Source: Pseudomonadota bacterium
GTDB lineage: Bacteria; Pseudomonadota; Alphaproteobacteria; Acetobacterales; Acetobacteraceae
Assembly: GCA_021845985.1 (NCBI GenBank)
Contig: JAJZES010000005.1
Span: 162,407-226,406, forward strand
Direction: 5' to 3'
DNA length: 64,000 bases
The translations under genes were made by a program, and so were the position numbers. Below, piece by piece: positions 1-9,197 of the stretch. The notes below the pieces were generated by a model. That model was not told the origin of the DNA, made no database searches, and saw nothing but the letters and a program-made list of their open reading frames with translations. The stretch's first letter is position 1, and each line of letters starts with the position of its first letter.

Positions 1-764
1 GGGTAGGCGACCGACACCGGGCGGCCGACCATCATTGACACCAGACGCTCTTCATCCGCCCCGGCTGCGGCGACGGTGCCGACCACCTCGCCATCCTTCA
101 TGACGGTGATGCGGTCCGCCACGGCCAGCACCTCCGGCAGCCGGTGGGAGATGAAGATGACCCCGGTGCCGGCGTCGCGCAGATCAGCCAGGATCGCCAT
201 CAGCCGCGCGGTTTCCGCGCCATCCAGCGCCGACGTCGGCTCGTCGAGGATCAGCACCGGCGGGTCGGTCGTCAGGGCGCGCGCGATCTCGACCAGTTGG
301 CGCTCGCCGAGCGCCAGATCGCCGACGCGCGCGCGCAACGCGATGCCCACGCCGAGCCGGTCGAGCAGCCGACGTGATGCAAGCTCCATCGCCGCACGAT
401 CGACCAGCACGGCGGTTCCGGGTTCACGGCCGAGAAAAATGTTCTGGGCGACGTCCAGGTCCGGCACCAGCCGCGTATCCTGATTGACCATGGCGATGCC
501 GAGACGCTGCGCGGCGGAGGGTTCGGACAGGCGCACCACCACCCCGCGCACCATGATCTCGCCGCGATCCGGCTGATGCACGCCGGCCAGCACGCGCATC
601 AGGGTCGATTTGCCGGCGCCGTTCTCGCCGACCAGCGCGTGAATCTCGCCTGGTCGGCAGTCGAACGAGACGCCGCTGAGCGCGCGCACCGCCCCGAACC
701 GCTTCTCGATCCCCGAGAGCGCGAGCGCAAGCGGTGCGCCCGGCGCATCGGCGGCGTCGCCCAC
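1..764 (-). CDS. sugar ABC transporter ATP-binding protein, C-terminal part cut by window edge
   Basis: This is the ATPase of a carbohydrate importer of the RbsA/MglA class, which powers uptake from the cytoplasmic side of the membrane. About 254 codons are visible. They show Walker A GENGAGKST, a signature region LALGERQLVEIARAL, Walker B VLILDEPTSALD and the switch SHRLPEV, so the first of the two ATPase halves usual in this class is present. The second half lies beyond base 1. The chosen GTG start lies 2 nt after the stop of the substrate-binding protein, with only a weak ribosome site, suggesting translational coupling. It is the last gene of the permease, binding protein, ATPase set. The family is certain; the sugar is not. 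Confidence 0.85.
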   Translation of the reverse strand, partial: MGDAADAPGAPLALALSGIEKRFGAVRALSGVSFDCRPGEIHALVGENGAGKSTLMRVLAGVHQPDRGEIMVRGVVVRLSEPSAAQRLGIAMVNQDTRLVPDLDVAQNIFLGREPGTAVLVDRAAMELASRRLLDRLGVGIALRARVGDLALGERQLVEIARALTTDPPVLILDEPTSALDGAETARLMAILADLRDAGTGVIFISHRLPEVLAVADRITVMKDGEVVGTVAAAGADEERLVSMMVGRPVSVAY

Positions 765-766
765 GG

Positions 767-1864
767 TCAGCGGAACAGCTTCGCCAGCTCGGCGTCGCTC
801 AGCGTCGTGTCCACATAGACGCCGTCGGGCAGGTTCGATTTGATATAGGTCGTGGAATTGGCGTCGGTGATCAACTGCGGCACGATGGTCTGTTGCTTCG
901 GCACATCCTTGCCGGCCAGCAGATCGAGCGCCGTGCGCAGTGCGATCACGCTCTCCCAGGTCGGCTCGGACACCAGACCGATCTTGAAGTCCGGCTGGCT
1001 CGCCTGCTGTTTTGCGTGCAGCTTCAGGATGCCGTTGTAGTCGTCGCCGGTCACCGGCACGAGCTTGCGCCCGGCGGCCAGCATCGCCTCCACCGCGCCG
1101 GCGGAATCCATGCCGCCGTCGGCCCACACGCCGTCGATGTTCGGGTATGCGGTCAGCCAGTCGGCCATGATGATCTTCGCCTTGTCCTCCTGCCACGACG
1201 CCGGCGCGAAGGCGAGCACCTTGATGCCGCTGCCGAGCGTCTCCTGCGTGCCGGCCCAGCAGGCGGCGGTGTAGGAATTGCCCGGCAGTCCGCCGAGGGC
1301 GACGATGTTGCCCTTGCCGTTCAGCGCATCACGCAGATACGTGCCGAGCATACGGCCCTTCTTGGTCGGGTCCGTGCCGACATAGGCGCACCAATCCTCG
1401 CCCTCCACCGGCAGGTTGAACGGCACCGTGGCGATGCCCTCGCGCGTCGCCCGGCGCAGCGCCGGCACCACCGCGGTCGCGGAATTGGCGATGCACAGGA
1501 TCGCGTCCACCTGCTGCGTCACCAGATCGCCGATGTCGTTCACCTGCTTGGTGATGCTGCCCTGGCCATCGACCACGATCAGGTCGGCGATGTCGGGACG
1601 ATTGGCCGCCTCCTGCCGCAGCGACGCCAGACACTCGGTGCGCCAGGTGTTGCCGGAGAAGCCGTTGCTGAAGCCGATGCGCAGCTTGCCGGATTTCTTG
1701 AAGCGTTGACCCGAGGTCATCTGCGGTGACGCCGCGATGGTCGCATTGGCGATGACGTTGGCGTCGGCGCGGGCACTGCGCAACGGCAGCGCGGCGGCGG
1801 CGGTCGCGGCGAGGCCAAGACCGAGCATGGCGCGGCGCGGCAGCATGGAGTCATGTGTGGACAC
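767..1864 (-). CDS. sugar ABC transporter substrate-binding protein
   Basis: Periplasmic binding protein of the LacI-like sugar-binding fold (Peripla_BP_4 type), about 365 residues. It delivers its ligand to the permease at 1882-2901. The N-terminus carries LPRRAMLGLGLAATAAAA followed by RSARA, a twin-arginine-like signal, so Tat export is possible. The GTG start was chosen because GGAGG lies 9 nt upstream; an ATG at 1885 would overlap the permease stop as ATGA, and an ATG at 1846 starts exactly at the signal peptide. The mature part has the expected alternating ligand and hinge segments, for example IGFSNGFSGNTWR and GVWADGGMDSAGAV. Ligand specificity cannot be read from sequence; its neighbours suggest a monosaccharide. 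Confidence 0.82.
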   Translation of the reverse strand: MSTHDSMLPRRAMLGLGLAATAAAALPLRSARADANVIANATIAASPQMTSGQRFKKSGKLRIGFSNGFSGNTWRTECLASLRQEAANRPDIADLIVVDGQGSITKQVNDIGDLVTQQVDAILCIANSATAVVPALRRATREGIATVPFNLPVEGEDWCAYVGTDPTKKGRMLGTYLRDALNGKGNIVALGGLPGNSYTAACWAGTQETLGSGIKVLAFAPASWQEDKAKIIMADWLTAYPNIDGVWADGGMDSAGAVEAMLAAGRKLVPVTGDDYNGILKLHAKQQASQPDFKIGLVSEPTWESVIALRTALDLLAGKDVPKQQTIVPQLITDANSTTYIKSNLPDGVYVDTTLSDAELAKLFR

Positions 1865-1881
1865 TTTATGTTTCCTCCGGG

Positions 1882-2901
1882 TCATGGTTGCAGGCTGCTG
1901 CTGGCGCCGCCGGGCGACAGCCACGAATAGATCAGCACGCTGGCGGCGATGATGGCGCCCTGGGCGATGTATTGCGCGCCGGTGGCGAGATGCGCGATGG
2001 TGGTGAAGCTGTTGGCCTCGGTGATGAACAGCGCCCCGCCGACGGTGCCGAGCACGCCGCCGACGCCGCCGCTCAGCGCCGTGCCGCCGACGACGGCGGC
2101 GGCGATCGACGTCAGCAGGAACTCCTCGCCGATGCCGAGCGACGGGTTGCCGATATACGAGGTGAGCAACAGTCCGCCGAGCGCCGCCAGCAGGCTCGAC
2201 AGCACGTAGGATGTCACCAGTACCGCGCGCACCGGCACCCCCATGAGGTGCGCCGCCACGGGATTGGCGCCGGTGGCATACAGCCAGCGGCCGAACAGGC
2301 TGCGCCGAAGAGCGACGGCGAGCACGAAAGCAGTGGCGAGCCAGCACAGCGTGCTGGCCGGCACGCCCAGCAGATGGCCCTGACCCAGCACGGCGAAGCC
2401 GGGCGATGCGCCGCCGTTCGGCGCCCCGCCGGTGTAGAACAGCGCGGCGCCAAACAGGATGGCATTCATGCCAAGCGTCGCGATCAGCGGCGTGACCCGC
2501 AGCAACGCGACGACGAGTCCGTTGATTGACCCGACCGCCACGGCGGCGAGCAGGCTGACACCCACGGCAACGGCGATCCGCGAATCCTGTCCCACCATCA
2601 GGCTGGTGGCGAGGATGTTGGTCAGCGTGACGACGCCGCCGACCGACAGATCAATGCCGCCCACCAGCAGGGCGACGGTCTGGCCGAGCGACACGACGCC
2701 GAGGAAAGCCGCGACCTGCACGACGTTGCGCACCTGCCCCAGGGTCAGGAACGACGGCGTCACCAGCCCCGCCAGCAGCCACAACAGCAGCACCGCCATC
2801 CACACCGGCAGGTGGGCGATCAGCCGGCGCCGGAGCCCTGCCCTGTGCCGCTCACGGACGGACGATTCTCGACCTGCGGTGACCATGGCGGTGATCTTCA
2901 C
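1882..2901 (-). CDS. sugar ABC transporter permease (RbsC-like)
   Basis: Inner-membrane channel subunit of the BPD_transp_2 family, 339 residues, with about 8-10 hydrophobic segments (for example VWMAVLLLWLLAGLV and the LSVGGVVTLTNILA loop typical of ribose-type permeases). The conserved GGTALSGGVGGVLGTVGGALF stretch near the C-terminus is present. A GTG start at 2901 is used; an ATG at 2886 is an alternative, and AAGGGAAG is upstream. It is the first gene of the left-hand transporter and lies 218 bp beyond the aldose epimerase, so it may be driven from that gap or by read-through from the larger operon. Confidence 0.85.
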   Translation of the reverse strand: MKITAMVTAGRESSVRERHRAGLRRRLIAHLPVWMAVLLLWLLAGLVTPSFLTLGQVRNVVQVAAFLGVVSLGQTVALLVGGIDLSVGGVVTLTNILATSLMVGQDSRIAVAVGVSLLAAVAVGSINGLVVALLRVTPLIATLGMNAILFGAALFYTGGAPNGGASPGFAVLGQGHLLGVPASTLCWLATAFVLAVALRRSLFGRWLYATGANPVAAHLMGVPVRAVLVTSYVLSSLLAALGGLLLTSYIGNPSLGIGEEFLLTSIAAAVVGGTALSGGVGGVLGTVGGALFITEANSFTTIAHLATGAQYIAQGAIIAASVLIYSWLSPGGASSSLQP

Positions 2902-2933
2902 GCCCCGCGTTTCTTCCCTTTATGACGGCAAGT

Positions 2934-2944
2934 TCATCATATAA
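2934..2944. promoter_or_regulatory. possible operator TCATCATATAA upstream of the left sugar transporter
   Basis: This 11-mer matches 9 of 11 bases of TCATCGTATGA found at 10518-10528 ahead of the lactonase gene. The second copy is a perfect 4-bp inverted repeat around a 3-nt centre, the general layout of FadR-type GntR operators. Both lie in intergenic DNA ahead of sugar genes that share a GntR gene. The match is short and could be chance. Confidence 0.2.
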
Positions 2945-3119
2945 ATCCCCCCCGGTCAATCTGCTGCACCGTCTCCCGAGCGGTTTGCGGCGCGCCGATC
3001 ACGCGGCGTCTCCGTCGCGCTTCAGCGCGGTTTTGCTGCAATTTTGATGGGAGGCGGCGGCGGCGGCGGCGATCATCGACCGATGCGCGGTGGCGCCGTC
3101 GCTGCCCTTTGCGGGACAA

Positions 3120-4049
3120 TCATCGGATGGTCACGTCGCGGTGGCGTGCAGCGGGGATGAAGCGGGCCTGAACGGTGGCGGAGTCGCCCGGCGCCAGCAC
3201 GAACAGACCCGGCTGCCCGGCCAGGTTGTGCGCATCGACGGGATGCGAAACCGGCTCGAAGCAGAAGAAGTCCGCCTCGCTGCCGGGGGAATAGACGATG
3301 TAGGCGGACAATGCCGAGGCGACGGCGGCCTCCGCCCGCGTGTCGATGGCGAGGGCAAGTCCGCGATCCGGCCAAGCGATCTCGGCGCCGCCATCCCAGC
3401 GGACGAAGCCGTTGTTGATCCAGCCATCGGGCAGACGACGCGGCGCGGTGAAATCCCACTCCGGGCGCTGCGCCACCGGCACGCATCGTTCGGGCAGATG
3501 CCGCGCATCCTCCAGCCACACCGCCTGCGCCGGCGCGCGCAGGGTGGTTGCGGCGGACCGCACCAGCCAGGGATGAAACCCGAGCCCGTAGGGCAGGCGC
3601 CCGGCGCCGCGGTGGCGGACGGTCAGCCGCATGGCCAGGGCGCCTTGATCGAGCCGGTAGCACAGCTCGGCGCTGTAGCGGAACGGTCCCGGGCCATCGC
3701 TGTGCAGCCGCAGCGTGGCGGCGTCGGCGGCATGATCAGCGAGCTGCCACGGCGACAGAAATCCGTTGCCGTGCAGCGGGCACACTTCGCCGGGCCAGTT
3801 CGCCGCCAGCGGGTGCAACCTCCCGGCGAAGCGAAAGCCGCCTGACGAGATGCGGTTCGACCACGGCAGGAGTGGGTTGCAGGCCAGCGCGAAGGGGTCG
3901 GCAGTCGCCGCCGGGGCGCGGCGGAACAATCGCCGGCGGGTGCCGCTGACCAGCAGGTCGTAAGCCGCCAGGCCGCCGCCGAGATCCGGCCGCACCACCA
4001 CCTCGGCGATGCCGTCGGTGAGCGTCAGCGGCGGCCCGGCCGCGGTCAT
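3120..4049 (-). CDS. aldose 1-epimerase (mutarotase) family protein
   Basis: Interconverts alpha and beta anomers of free sugars in the cytoplasm, feeding the anomer used by the dehydrogenase of this locus. The 309-residue protein has the galactose-mutarotase-like beta sandwich pattern with its expected catalytic positions: a histidine in HGNGFLSPW, a second in GLGFHPWLV and a glutamate in FFCFEPVSHPVDAHN. The ATG overlaps the stop of the GntR gene (ATGA), placing it in the same operon. Some members of this family act on sugar phosphates (YeaD-like), which cannot be excluded. Confidence 0.85.
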   Translation of the reverse strand: MTAAGPPLTLTDGIAEVVVRPDLGGGLAAYDLLVSGTRRRLFRRAPAATADPFALACNPLLPWSNRISSGGFRFAGRLHPLAANWPGEVCPLHGNGFLSPWQLADHAADAATLRLHSDGPGPFRYSAELCYRLDQGALAMRLTVRHRGAGRLPYGLGFHPWLVRSAATTLRAPAQAVWLEDARHLPERCVPVAQRPEWDFTAPRRLPDGWINNGFVRWDGGAEIAWPDRGLALAIDTRAEAAVASALSAYIVYSPGSEADFFCFEPVSHPVDAHNLAGQPGLFVLAPGDSATVQARFIPAARHRDVTIR

Positions 4050-4807
4050 GTCAGTTTCCGGTAGTCCTCTTCCGCCACGTCGAGCAGGCGGTTGCAGGCG
4101 GCGCGGGCGCCGGCGGTATCGTGGCGGCGGATGCACTCCAGTACGTCCTTGTGCACCGAGAGCGTGCGCGCCTGGTTCTGCATCAGCCGCGTGGTCAGCA
4201 GGAAGGAGGCGCGCAACGCCGCCTCGATGGTCCCGATCAGCCCGGTCAGCACGATGTTGCGGCTGGCCGCCACGACGGCGCGATGAAAGGCGAGGTCGGC
4301 CTCGCAGCAGCCGATCAGATCGTGCGGAATGGTGCCTTCCATGCCGTGATAGGCGGTCTCGATCGCCAGCAGTTGCGCCGCGGTGCAGCGGCGGGCGGCG
4401 AATTCGGCCGCCGCCGGCTCGATCACCCGTCGCGCCTCGATCAGGCTGGCAATCAATTCCCTGTCGCGGGTCAGGTCGGGATGCCAGCCGAGCACCACCG
4501 GATCGAGCAGCCGCCAATGCTCGCGTTCGCGCACCCGCACGCCGATGCGCGGGCGCGCTTCGAGCAGTCCTTTCGCCGCCAGCACCTTGACCGCTTCGCG
4601 CAGCGAGGTGCGGCTGACACCAAGGGCCGGGGCCAGATCCTCCTCGCGCGGCAGCGTCTCGCCCGGCGCGTAGCGGCCGCCGAGCACCCAGCCGGCGATG
4701 GTGCGCACCACCGCATCGTGGACGCGCCCGCCGGTGCTGCCGCCGGTGTCCGATTGCGGCGCCAGCGCCGCGAGATCGTCGTCCGCAAGGTCCATGTCGT
4801 CAGCCAT
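4046..4807 (-). CDS. GntR/FadR-type transcriptional regulator (FCD domain)
   Basis: A 253-residue DNA-binding regulator. Residues about 25-95 form the GntR winged helix (VVRTIAGWVLGGRYAPGETL, then LGVSRTSLREAVKVLAAKGL), and the rest is a helical FCD ligand domain with the metal- and ligand-binding pattern around ALIEARRVIEPAAAEFAARR and DLAFHRAVVAASRN. Regulators of this subgroup usually sense a sugar acid and repress the catabolic operon they sit in. Its start overlaps the permease stop, so it is co-transcribed with the genes it probably controls. Candidate operators are noted at 2934 and 10518. Confidence 0.88.
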   Translation of the reverse strand: MADDMDLADDDLAALAPQSDTGGSTGGRVHDAVVRTIAGWVLGGRYAPGETLPREEDLAPALGVSRTSLREAVKVLAAKGLLEARPRIGVRVREREHWRLLDPVVLGWHPDLTRDRELIASLIEARRVIEPAAAEFAARRCTAAQLLAIETAYHGMEGTIPHDLIGCCEADLAFHRAVVAASRNIVLTGLIGTIEAALRASFLLTTRLMQNQARTLSVHKDVLECIRRHDTAGARAACNRLLDVAEEDYRKLT

Positions 4808-5831
4808 AGCGCCGCGCCTGCTGCTCGGCCACCAGCACCGCGGCGATCAGCAATCCGCCGCGGGCCACCATCTGATAGAAGGTCGGCACGCTGGTCAGGA
4901 TCATGCCGTTGTTCAGCACGCCGAGGATCAGCACACCGAGCAGGCCGCCGAAGATCGTTCCCTTGCCGCCGGTCAGCGCACAGCCGCCCAGCACCGCCGC
5001 GGTGATCGCCTGCAGCTCCAGCCCGTCGCTGCCGGAAATCGGCTGGCCCGAGCCGGTGCGCGCCGCCAGCAGCATGCCGGCGAGACCGGCGGCGGCGCCG
5101 CTGAGGATATAGACGCCGATCTGATAGGCGCGCACGTTCAGCCCGGCGAGCCGCGCCACCACCGGGTTGCCGCCGATGGCATAGACGTTGCGCCCGACGA
5201 TGCTGTAGCGCATCAGCACATGGAAGGCGACGACGACGAGGATCAGCACCTCGATGGTGATCTGCAGCCCGAACAGCCGGCCGGCGCCGATGACGCGGAA
5301 GATCGGGTTGAAGATGCTGATCGACTGGCCGCCGGAGACGATGAATGCCACGCCGCGGAACGCCGCCATGGTGCCGAGCGTGGCGATCACCGCGTTGACG
5401 CCGCCGACGGTGATGATCAGGCTGTTGGCGAAGCCGGCGAGCGCGCCGACGGCGATGCCGAACAGGATGCCCAGCGTCGGCGATCCGGTCCACGCAACCC
5501 CGAGCGCGACGCAGACGGTGCTCAGCCCGACGACCGCGCCGACCGAGATGTCGAGACCGCCGGAGACGATAACAATGGTCTGCGCCGTCGCCAGCACGCC
5601 GAGGATGGCGATGCCCTGGCCGATGTTCTGGATATTGCGCGCCAGGAAGAAGATGTCGGGCCGCAGCCAGCCGAAAATGCCGACCAGCACGGCCAGCGCC
5701 AGCAGCAGACTGAGGTTGTGGGTGCCGACGAGCTGCACCAGCCGCAACAGCGGCGTGGCCGCGGCGGGGCGTGAAGCGTCGGCAATCGCCGCCGCCTCGG
5801 GTGCGGCGGCGGGCGTTGCCTCGCGGGTCAT
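4800..5831 (-). CDS. sugar ABC transporter permease (AraH/RbsC-like)
   Basis: 343-residue membrane permease of the BPD_transp_2 family, with a hydrophilic N-terminal leader of about 25 residues and repeated hydrophobic segments. Conserved family stretches include IVIVSGGLDISVGAVVGLS and AVLGGCALTGGKGTIFGG. It works with the ATPase at 5828-7408 and the binding protein at 7405-8382; the three genes overlap by 4 bases each. The order binding protein, ATPase, permease is that of araFGH. It is clearly distinct from the permease at 1882-2901, so the locus has two complete importers. Confidence 0.87.
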   Translation of the reverse strand: MTREATPAAAPEAAAIADASRPAAATPLLRLVQLVGTHNLSLLLALAVLVGIFGWLRPDIFFLARNIQNIGQGIAILGVLATAQTIVIVSGGLDISVGAVVGLSTVCVALGVAWTGSPTLGILFGIAVGALAGFANSLIITVGGVNAVIATLGTMAAFRGVAFIVSGGQSISIFNPIFRVIGAGRLFGLQITIEVLILVVVAFHVLMRYSIVGRNVYAIGGNPVVARLAGLNVRAYQIGVYILSGAAAGLAGMLLAARTGSGQPISGSDGLELQAITAAVLGGCALTGGKGTIFGGLLGVLILGVLNNGMILTSVPTFYQMVARGGLLIAAVLVAEQQARRYG

Positions 5832-7408
5832 GCGTGCTCCTGCATCACGCCCGGCGCCGGGCGGTCATTGGTCATGGCGAGGTCGAGGATGCGCTGCTCG
5901 TTCGCCACGGCGCGATCGAGATCGGCGACCAGACGGCCGCCCGCCATCACCAGGATGCGGTCGCACAGTCCGAGCAGTTCCGGCATTTCGGAGGACACCA
6001 GCAGCACCGCCATGCCTTGCCCGGCAAGGCCGGCGATCAGCCGGTAGATCTCCGCCTTCGCCCCCACATCGATGCCGCGCGTCGGCTCATCGAGGATCAG
6101 CAGCCGCGGCGTGCGCGCCAGCCAGCGGCCGAGCACCACTTTCTGCTGATTGCCGCCCGACAGCCGGGAGACGAGTTGGGCGATACCGGGCGTGCGAATG
6201 TGCAGTTGGCGGATCAGTGTCTCCGCCACCCGGCGCGCCGCACCCCGGCGCAGCAGGCCGAAGCGCCCAATCAAATGCGGCACCGCCAGCACGATGTTGT
6301 CCTGCACGCTGGCGAGCAACAGCAGCGCCTGACCCTTGCGGTCTTCCGGGGCGAATCCCATCCCGGCGGCGATGGCATCGGCCGGGCTGCGCAGCGTGAT
6401 CTTACTGCCGGCGATGCTGACGCTGCCGGCGAGCAGCCGGTCGGCGCCGAATACCGCGCGGGCGACCTCGGTGCGGCCGGCGCCGACCAGACCGCCCAGC
6501 CCGACGACCTCACCGGCGCGAACATCAAAGCTGACATCGCGCAGCCTCGCTGTCGTCAGGCCACGGGCGGCGAGCAGCACGGCGCCCGGCGCGCCGCGCG
6601 CGCCGGCAAACAGGTTGGCGATCGGCCGGCCGACCATCAGCTGCAGCACGCTGGCGTCGTCGATGTCGGCGGCCGGCTGCTGCGTCACCAGATGGCCGTC
6701 GCGCAGCACCGCGATGCTGTCGGCGAGCGCGCGCACCTCGTGCATGCGGTGCGAGATGTAGATGATGCCGACCCCCGCCGCGCAGAGCTGCCGCACCACA
6801 GCGAACAGCCGCCGGGCCTCCTCCTCGGTCAGCGATGAGGTCGGTTCGTCGAGCGAGAGGATGCGCACGCCGGACCGCAGCGCGCGCATGATTTCAATGA
6901 GCTGGCGGTGCGCCGCGCCGAGCGTTCCGGCCGGTGTCCAGGGCCGGATCTGGTGCTCCAGCCGGAAGCGCGCGAGCAGCGCCTGGGTGCGGCGCAGCAG
7001 ATCGCGCCGGTTCAGAAACACCCCGCCGACGGCGCGCAGATCACCGAGGAACAGGTTCTCCGCCACCGACAGATCGGGCGCGATATCGGGTTCCTGATGG
7101 ATCACCCGCACGCCCGCCGCGTGCGCCTGCGCCGGGGTACGGAAGTCGTGCGGCTGCCCGTCGATGACGATTTCGCCGTGGTCGGGCGGATGGGCGCCCT
7201 CCAGAATGCGCATCAGAGTCGATTTGCCGGCGCCGTTTTCCCCCACCAGCGCCAGGATCTCGCCGGCCCGCAGCGTCAGCGTAACCGCCGACAGCGCCTG
7301 CACGACGCCGAAGCGCTTCGATACGTTGCGCAGCGCCAGCAGCGGCGGCGCTTCCGCCGCCGCCGCCGCCGCCGTCCGCCGCGTCGTGGCGTCCGTGTGG
7401 CTGCTCAT
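5828..7408 (-). CDS. sugar ABC transporter ATP-binding protein (AraG/RbsA-like, two ATPase halves)
   Basis: 526-residue fused double ATPase of the monosaccharide importer class. The first half has Walker A GENGAGKST at residues 56-64, a signature region LGAAHRQLIEIMRAL and Walker B ILSLDEPTSSL. The second half has the degenerate Walker A GLGGLVGAGRTEVARAVF usual for this class, the signature LSGGNQQKVVLGRWL and Walker B LLILDEPTRGIDVGAKAEIY. The alanine-rich N-terminus before residue 20 may mean the true start is slightly internal. It energises import through the permease at 4800-5831. Confidence 0.9.
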   Translation of the reverse strand: MSSHTDATTRRTAAAAAAEAPPLLALRNVSKRFGVVQALSAVTLTLRAGEILALVGENGAGKSTLMRILEGAHPPDHGEIVIDGQPHDFRTPAQAHAAGVRVIHQEPDIAPDLSVAENLFLGDLRAVGGVFLNRRDLLRRTQALLARFRLEHQIRPWTPAGTLGAAHRQLIEIMRALRSGVRILSLDEPTSSLTEEEARRLFAVVRQLCAAGVGIIYISHRMHEVRALADSIAVLRDGHLVTQQPAADIDDASVLQLMVGRPIANLFAGARGAPGAVLLAARGLTTARLRDVSFDVRAGEVVGLGGLVGAGRTEVARAVFGADRLLAGSVSIAGSKITLRSPADAIAAGMGFAPEDRKGQALLLLASVQDNIVLAVPHLIGRFGLLRRGAARRVAETLIRQLHIRTPGIAQLVSRLSGGNQQKVVLGRWLARTPRLLILDEPTRGIDVGAKAEIYRLIAGLAGQGMAVLLVSSEMPELLGLCDRILVMAGGRLVADLDRAVANEQRILDLAMTNDRPAPGVMQEHA

Positions 7409-8382
7409 TTATGGCAGATGCGGTCTTTGAACTGCGCGAAATCGGCGGCGGTGATCAGGTCGGGGCTGACATAGGTGACGCCGGGCAATGGCGTGCCATC
7501 CTTGATCGAGCGGGTCAGCAACGCCACCGCGGTAGCGCCCTCCTTGCCGGAATCGATCCACATGGTGCCGCGGAAGCCGGTCGGATTGCCGCTGCCGAAG
7601 GCGTCGCAGGCACGGCTGCCGTCGATGCCGACGCCGATCACCTGTTCCGGCTTCATCCCGGCGTTCTCGGTCGCGCGCACCGCGCCGAGCACGCCATCGT
7701 CATTGCAGGAATAGAAAATCCAGTGCTGCGCTTCAGGATGGGCGGTCAGCGTGGTGGTTACCGCGTCGATCGCGCTGTTCATGGTGTTGTCGTAGGGAAT
7801 GCGCACGATGTGGGATTTGTCGAACCCCGGCACCGCTTCCAGGAACGCCGCCTCGGCGCCGCGGTTGCGCTGCATGCAGGTGTCGGCCTTGCGGTCCTCG
7901 ATGCTGGCGAGCCGCACGTCGGCGAGCTTGTCCCAGCCCATCTGCTGATAGAGCGCGGCGTCTTCCGCACCCACCTGCCGGCCGATATTGGTCGCGTTCA
8001 TGCCGATATACGGCACCATCTTCTTGTCGGCGGTATAGATATCGTCATCGACGGCGATCAGCAGGATGTTGGCTTTCGCCGCCTTCTCCGCCACCACCGG
8101 ACCGAGCGCGCGATCCGGCACGACGATGGCGATACCTTTGACGCCATCGCCGACCATCGTGTCGAACGTGGTCAGTGTCAGGTCGGCGTTGAACTGCACA
8201 TCCTGCGTCGAAATGCCAACATTAAGCTTCTTGGCCTCGGCCTTGGCGCCGGCGACCTCGGCGACGAACCACGGATGCTCGCCCATCTTGTTGATGTAGC
8301 CGAGCTTGATGTCGTCCGCCTGGGCTGCCGACAGCGCCAGTGCAGCGATGCCGATGCCCGCTGCCAGCGTCCTGATGGTCAT
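7405..8382 (-). CDS. AraF-like periplasmic sugar-binding protein
   Basis: 325 residues with a Sec signal peptide (MTIRTLAAGIGIAALALSAAQA, cut near residue 22). The mature sequence follows the L-arabinose-binding protein pattern: KLGYINKMGEHPWFVAEV at the start, LLIAVDDDIYTADKK, then GVLGAVRATENAGMKPEQ and IGVGIDGSRACDAF, which resemble the same stretches of E. coli AraF. This is recognition by eye, so L-arabinose or a related sugar such as D-galactose is an inference. The stop overlaps the ATPase start. It lies 44 bp after the dehydrogenase gene, so one transcript from the dehydratase through this transporter is likely. Confidence 0.8.
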   Translation of the reverse strand: MTIRTLAAGIGIAALALSAAQADDIKLGYINKMGEHPWFVAEVAGAKAEAKKLNVGISTQDVQFNADLTLTTFDTMVGDGVKGIAIVVPDRALGPVVAEKAAKANILLIAVDDDIYTADKKMVPYIGMNATNIGRQVGAEDAALYQQMGWDKLADVRLASIEDRKADTCMQRNRGAEAAFLEAVPGFDKSHIVRIPYDNTMNSAIDAVTTTLTAHPEAQHWIFYSCNDDGVLGAVRATENAGMKPEQVIGVGIDGSRACDAFGSGNPTGFRGTMWIDSGKEGATAVALLTRSIKDGTPLPGVTYVSPDLITAADFAQFKDRICHK

Positions 8383-8426
8383 GCGATGGTTTCCCCCTGT
8401 TGCCGCCGGCCTCGGATATGGGCCGG

Positions 8427-9197
8427 TCAGTCGTGGTAGAGTACGGACCGCCCGCCATCGATCACGATGCAGGCGGCGTTGATGAACGGCGCTTCGTCGG
8501 AGGCCAGAAACACGGCGGTCATCGCCACTTCCTGCGGCCGGCCGATGCGCCGGGGCGGATGCAGGTCGCAGATGCGCTGCCGCTCGACCGCCGGATCGGC
8601 AAAACTGGCCCAGTAATCGACGGCGATCTGGGTTTCGATGTAGCCGGGCGCGATGGCGTTGACGCGGATGTTGCGCGCGGCATATTCGATGCCGAGCGCC
8701 CGCGTCAGGCCGAGCAGCCCGTGCTTGACAACCGGATAGGGAAAGCAGCCGGGAATGATGGAAAACGCATGGCTCGAGGCGATGTTGACGATCGCGCCAC
8801 CGCCGGCATGCAGCAGCTCCGGCAGCGCCGCCTTCGCCATTTGCCAGGCGCCGTCGAGATCAACCGCGAAGCAGCGCCGCCATTCGTCGTCGCTGGTGGC
8901 GAGCGGTTCGTGAAACACGTTGATGCCGGCATTGTTGACCAGCACATCGAGGCGGCCGAACCGGGTGCATGCGGCGGCAACGGCACGCCCGGCGGCGCCG
9001 GGTTCGGCCACGTCGCAGGCGACGAACAGCCCGCCGATGGCGTCGGCCACCGCCTGTCCGCTGGCGGCGTCACGCTCGGCGATGACCACCGCCGCCCCCT
9101 CCTGCGCGAAGGCCCGCGCAATCGCCTCGCCGATGCCGCGGCCGGCGCCGGTCACCAGTGCGACCTTGCCGTCGAGACGTCCCGCCATGCGCGTCAC
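8427..9197 (-). CDS. SDR family sugar dehydrogenase
   Basis: Classical short-chain dehydrogenase of 256 residues using NAD(P). Cofactor motif GAGRGIG is near residue 17-23, NNAG is near 85, the catalytic Ser is in NIASSHAF and the YxxxK pair is FPYPVVKHG. The placement between an importer and a dehydratase, with a lactonase nearby, argues for oxidation of a free sugar to its lactone as in L-fucose, L-arabinose or D-galactose dehydrogenases of the non-phosphorylative routes. The start overlaps the dehydratase stop by 4 bases. An alcohol or acid dehydrogenase role is a less likely alternative. Confidence 0.85.
   Translation of the reverse strand: MTRMAGRLDGKVALVTGAGRGIGEAIARAFAQEGAAVVIAERDAASGQAVADAIGGLFVACDVAEPGAAGRAVAAACTRFGRLDVLVNNAGINVFHEPLATSDDEWRRCFAVDLDGAWQMAKAALPELLHAGGGAIVNIASSHAFSIIPGCFPYPVVKHGLLGLTRALGIEYAARNIRVNAIAPGYIETQIAVDYWASFADPAVERQRICDLHPPRRIGRPQEVAMTAVFLASDEAPFINAACIVIDGGRSVLYHD

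Noticed and set aside
3016..3029. Stem CGCGC-TTCA-GCGCG followed by GTTTT on the plus strand
   Set aside because: No plus-strand gene lies upstream that it could terminate, and on the minus strand no T-run follows.
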